Assembly (NCBI GenBank): GCA_003647525.1
Contig: QMMZ01000006.1
Span: forward strand, 1-17,226
Length of the DNA: 17,226 nucleotides
Direction: 5' to 3'
Origin: Deltaproteobacteria bacterium
Lineage (GTDB): Bacteria; Desulfobacterota; Desulfobacteria; Desulfobacterales; ETH-SRB1
A program made the translations under genes and the position numbers. Of the stretch, positions 15,068 through 17,226 are shown piece after piece. Under the pieces are notes generated by a model. It searched no databases. It was not told where the DNA came from and saw only the letters and a list, made by a program, of their open reading frames with translations. How positions within the stretch are numbered: position 1 is the stretch's first letter; each line of letters starts with the position of its first letter.

Positions 15068-16897
15068 ATGGGATCAGTGATTAGTGATCAATTTAAAAAA
15101 ATCTTTCAGTCCGTTACCGGCAGAGAAAGATCTGTCAATATAGCTCTTGCCGGCAAGTGGACTCTTTATTTTATAGCAATTGGCGTTATTGCGGGTCTCG
15201 GCTCAATTGTTTTTCATTATCTATGCCAGCTTGGAATTCATTTTTTTATGGATTTTATAGCTGGTTATAGACCTTCGTTCCCTGCCGGTGAGCATCATCC
15301 TTTGTCACCAACAACGACACCCTTTAATAGATGGATTCTGCTTTTTCTTCCTGCTTTTGGAGGAATTCTGAGCGGCTGGCTTGTATATTCATTTGCACCG
15401 GAAGCAGAAGGACATGGAACAGATGCCGCCATTGATTCCTATCATAGAAAAGGCGGCTTTATGCGAGGCAGGGTTCCAATTATAAAAACCATAGCTTCGG
15501 CCATCACTCTTACAACAGGAGGTTCAGGAGGCAGGGAAGGTCCTATAGCTCAAATTGGAGCGGGATTTGGTTCATTTCTTGCAACAAAGTTAAAGCTTTC
15601 CGACAGAGAGCGCAGGATAATGATGGCTGCCGGCGTGGGTGCCGGTGTAGGAAGTATTTTCAGGGCTCCTCTGGCAGGAGCACTTTTTGCTGCCGAAGTC
15701 CTATACAGAGATCCTGAATTTGAGTCGGAAGTTATTATACCTGCGGGGATTTCTTCTGTTGTTGCCTATTGCGTGTTCTGCCTGGTTTTTGGCTGGGGGT
15801 CTCTGTTTGAGTCGCCGGATTTTAAATTCCGCAATCCGCTGGAATTGGGGCCTTATACCGTTCTCGCCCTGGTGCTTGTGGGCATGGGCATTTTTTATAT
15901 TAAATCATTTTACAGTATAACCAGATTTTTTAAAACATTACATGTTCCAAATCACATAAAACCGGCTATCGGAGGGCTCTGTACAGGCATAATAGGTTTC
16001 TTTTTGCCTCAAACTTTGGCTTTTGGATACGGTTTTGCTCAGAAAGCGATTTATAATGAGCTGACGATACCTTTTTTGCTCTTTCTTGCAGTCGGCAAAA
16101 TTTTAACAACATCATTTTCTATTGGTTCCGGAGGAAGCGGTGGTGTTTTCGGGCCTTCGATTGTAATCGGTGGAGCAGTCGGCGGTGTGGTTGGAAAAAT
16201 TTTCAATCAAATTATGCCCGGGGTCTTAACTCAGCCCGGAGCCTTTGTAATTGTAGGTATGGCCGGCTTTTTCACGGCTGTTTCAAATACTCCTATTTCA
16301 ACTATTATATTTGTAAGCGAGATGACTAATTCTTATCATTTGCTTTTGCCGAGTCTTCTCGTTTGTTCTGTGTCTTACCTTGCAGCCCGGAAATGGACTA
16401 TTTATGAAAAGCAGGTAAAAAGCAAGATAGATTCTCCTGCACATGCAGGAGATTTTTTTGTAGATATTTTGCAAACAATTAAGGTGAAGGATTTAATGCA
16501 CCTTGTGAAAAAAGTAAATCTGATTCCTCAGGACATGCCTTTTTGGGATTTTAAGGAGTTTTTTTCAAAAACAAAGCAGCATTATTTCCCTGTTATGGAC
16601 CAATACGAAAGACTTGTCGGAATATTTTCCAGTACTGATATCAGAGAAGTACTCTTTTCGCAGGAGATCGAACAGCTTGTTGTAATGCAGGATATTGCTA
16701 CACCTGATATAATTGTAGCTACAGCCTCAGAAGATCTTAACTCTGTACTTAGAAAGTTTACCATAAAAAATATAGACAGCCTTCCTGTAGTTAAAGATGA
16801 TGACCATGGTATTCTTGTCGGAATGCTGAACAGGAGAGAAGTAATATCTTTTTACAATCAGCAGGTACAGAAAATAAAGAATAAGGCAGAAAAATAG
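15068..16897 (+). CDS. ClC-family chloride channel/transporter with CBS pair
   Basis: Membrane protein of 609 residues. The ClC core has many hydrophobic segments (about 30-440) and the anion-pathway motifs GHGTD (115-119, in place of GSGIP), GSGGREGP (152-159) with the gating glutamate E157, GSGGSGGVFGPS (353-364) and Tyr446 near the end of the core. A cytosolic CBS pair follows (about 472-600: VKDLM, YFPVMDQYERLVGIFSSTDI, IDSLPVVKDDDHGILVGMLNR). At the position of the internal proton glutamate of the E. coli H+/Cl- exchanger (E203) the sequence reads AAEVLYRD, with Val211, as in chloride channels. So it may be a channel rather than an exchanger. The ATG at 15068 has no ribosome site; a stop lies in frame at 15059, leaving no earlier start. 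It is convergent with truA. Confidence 0.92.
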   Translation: MGSVISDQFKKIFQSVTGRERSVNIALAGKWTLYFIAIGVIAGLGSIVFHYLCQLGIHFFMDFIAGYRPSFPAGEHHPLSPTTTPFNRWILLFLPAFGGILSGWLVYSFAPEAEGHGTDAAIDSYHRKGGFMRGRVPIIKTIASAITLTTGGSGGREGPIAQIGAGFGSFLATKLKLSDRERRIMMAAGVGAGVGSIFRAPLAGALFAAEVLYRDPEFESEVIIPAGISSVVAYCVFCLVFGWGSLFESPDFKFRNPLELGPYTVLALVLVGMGIFYIKSFYSITRFFKTLHVPNHIKPAIGGLCTGIIGFFLPQTLAFGYGFAQKAIYNELTIPFLLFLAVGKILTTSFSIGSGGSGGVFGPSIVIGGAVGGVVGKIFNQIMPGVLTQPGAFVIVGMAGFFTAVSNTPISTIIFVSEMTNSYHLLLPSLLVCSVSYLAARKWTIYEKQVKSKIDSPAHAGDFFVDILQTIKVKDLMHLVKKVNLIPQDMPFWDFKEFFSKTKQHYFPVMDQYERLVGIFSSTDIREVLFSQEIEQLVVMQDIATPDIIVATASEDLNSVLRKFTIKNIDSLPVVKDDDHGILVGMLNRREVISFYNQQVQKIKNKAEK

Positions 16898-16919
16898 GTA
16901 GTCGTTCACGGCTTGAAAC

Positions 16920-17017
16920 TTGAAATTGGAAAGTAGAAATTAGGGAGAGATTAAAATTAGAAATTGGGAAGAACAGTACAAAAGCATGAAGGCCAAATTT
17001 CCAATTTCCAATTTCAA
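16920..17017. repeat. Inverted repeat of gaaattgg units between convergent genes
   Basis: The 22-bp arms 16920-16941 and 16996-17017 (TTGAAATTGGAAA-type) pair with few mismatches. It is followed by an ATCCTGTTATCCTGTC iteration (about 17048-17063). It fills the space between the convergent ClC and truA genes and may serve as a shared transcript end; no T-tract beyond the repeat. Confidence 0.6.
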
Positions 17018-17092
17018 TGTTCCGTAAACGCTTACAAATCTTGTTTATCCTGTTATCCTGTCAGATTCTTTTTCAAAAGGCCAAATTGTTAC

Positions 17093-17226
17093 TTAATATT
17101 TGACCTGAATTAAAAAAAGACCGTGAGGAGGCGCTGTAGCTCCGGCTTTATTGCGGTCCATGGAAAGAAGTATTCGCTTGAAGTCGTCAGGTGTGATTTT
17201 GCGAAGCCCTACATCTACAAGAGTAC
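17093..17226 (-). CDS. truA: tRNA pseudouridine synthase A, C-terminal part
   Basis: The last 43 codons of a gene running off the right edge. They read TLVDVGLRKITPDDFKRIL, then MDRNKAGATAPPHGLFLIQVKY and a TAA stop. This is the characteristic TruA C-terminus (LVDVG...AGATAPPHGLFL.V.Y). TruA modifies U38-40 in the anticodon stem of many tRNAs. The catalytic Asp lies in the part outside the window. The gene converges on the ClC gene across about 195 bp of repeats. Confidence 0.93.
   Translation of the reverse strand, partial: TLVDVGLRKITPDDFKRILLSMDRNKAGATAPPHGLFLIQVKY

Noticed and set aside
1..17226. CRISPR array or tRNA/rRNA gene
   Set aside because: No regularly spaced repeats with unique spacers and no cloverleaf or rRNA-like segment were seen by eye.

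Overview
The window most likely comes from a Desulfobacterota (former Deltaproteobacteria) chromosome, Desulfobacterales-like. This is an inference from protein character and gene content. The indicators are a PxxKW-type cysteine-rich small protein, a long group-II phosphofructokinase, and intergenic spaces packed with short iterated motifs (accgtgaac-, gctaac-, catcgaac- and gaaattgg-type). No rRNA or tRNA was seen, so the placement is tentative.

Layout: (1) 1-190 is repeat-rich DNA, followed on the minus strand by carB (191-3394), without carA beside it. (2) 3395-4029 has no gene but holds a perfect 67-bp palindrome, a second hairpin repeat, and copy 1 of a 106-bp MITE-like element. (3) A plus-strand lipoprotein gene follows (4030-6018; TPR plus LpoA/branched-chain-amino-acid-binding fold). 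It converges on a minus-strand pair, kdsD/kpsF (7442-8416) then a 6-phosphofructokinase (6098-7423). (4) 8578-12453 is an accessory, defence-like block, all minus strand: a DUF4143 ATPase split by a -1 frameshift at an A8 tract, a toxin-antitoxin-like pair (Xre-ImmA/IrrE followed by an overlapping PIN-like gene), and a chimeric remnant joining the first codons of a probable helicase gene to the C-terminal half of HsdS. (5) A PxxKW cysteine-rich protein gene (12757-13035) has a near-consensus promoter, a leader with a terminator-like hairpin, and its own downstream terminator. (6) A class I/II aminotransferase gene (13415-14737) is followed by copy 2 of the MITE (14951-15056, inverted relative to copy 1), which ends 11 bp before a ClC-family chloride channel/transporter gene (15068-16897). 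(7) The window closes with the 3' end of truA on the minus strand.

The core genes are metabolic and cell-envelope functions: pyrimidine/arginine precursor supply, Kdo precursor isomerisation, glycolysis and envelope assembly. The block at 8578-12453 looks like decaying mobile or defence cargo inserted next to kdsD. The most interesting signals are the pair of near-identical MITEs, which place the same possible outward promoter directly before two unrelated genes; the Xre-ImmA/PIN module with its palindromic promoter; four alternating TACTCA/TGAGTA half-sites before the ATPase; two separate poly-A -1 frameshifts; and the leader hairpin before the PxxKW gene.
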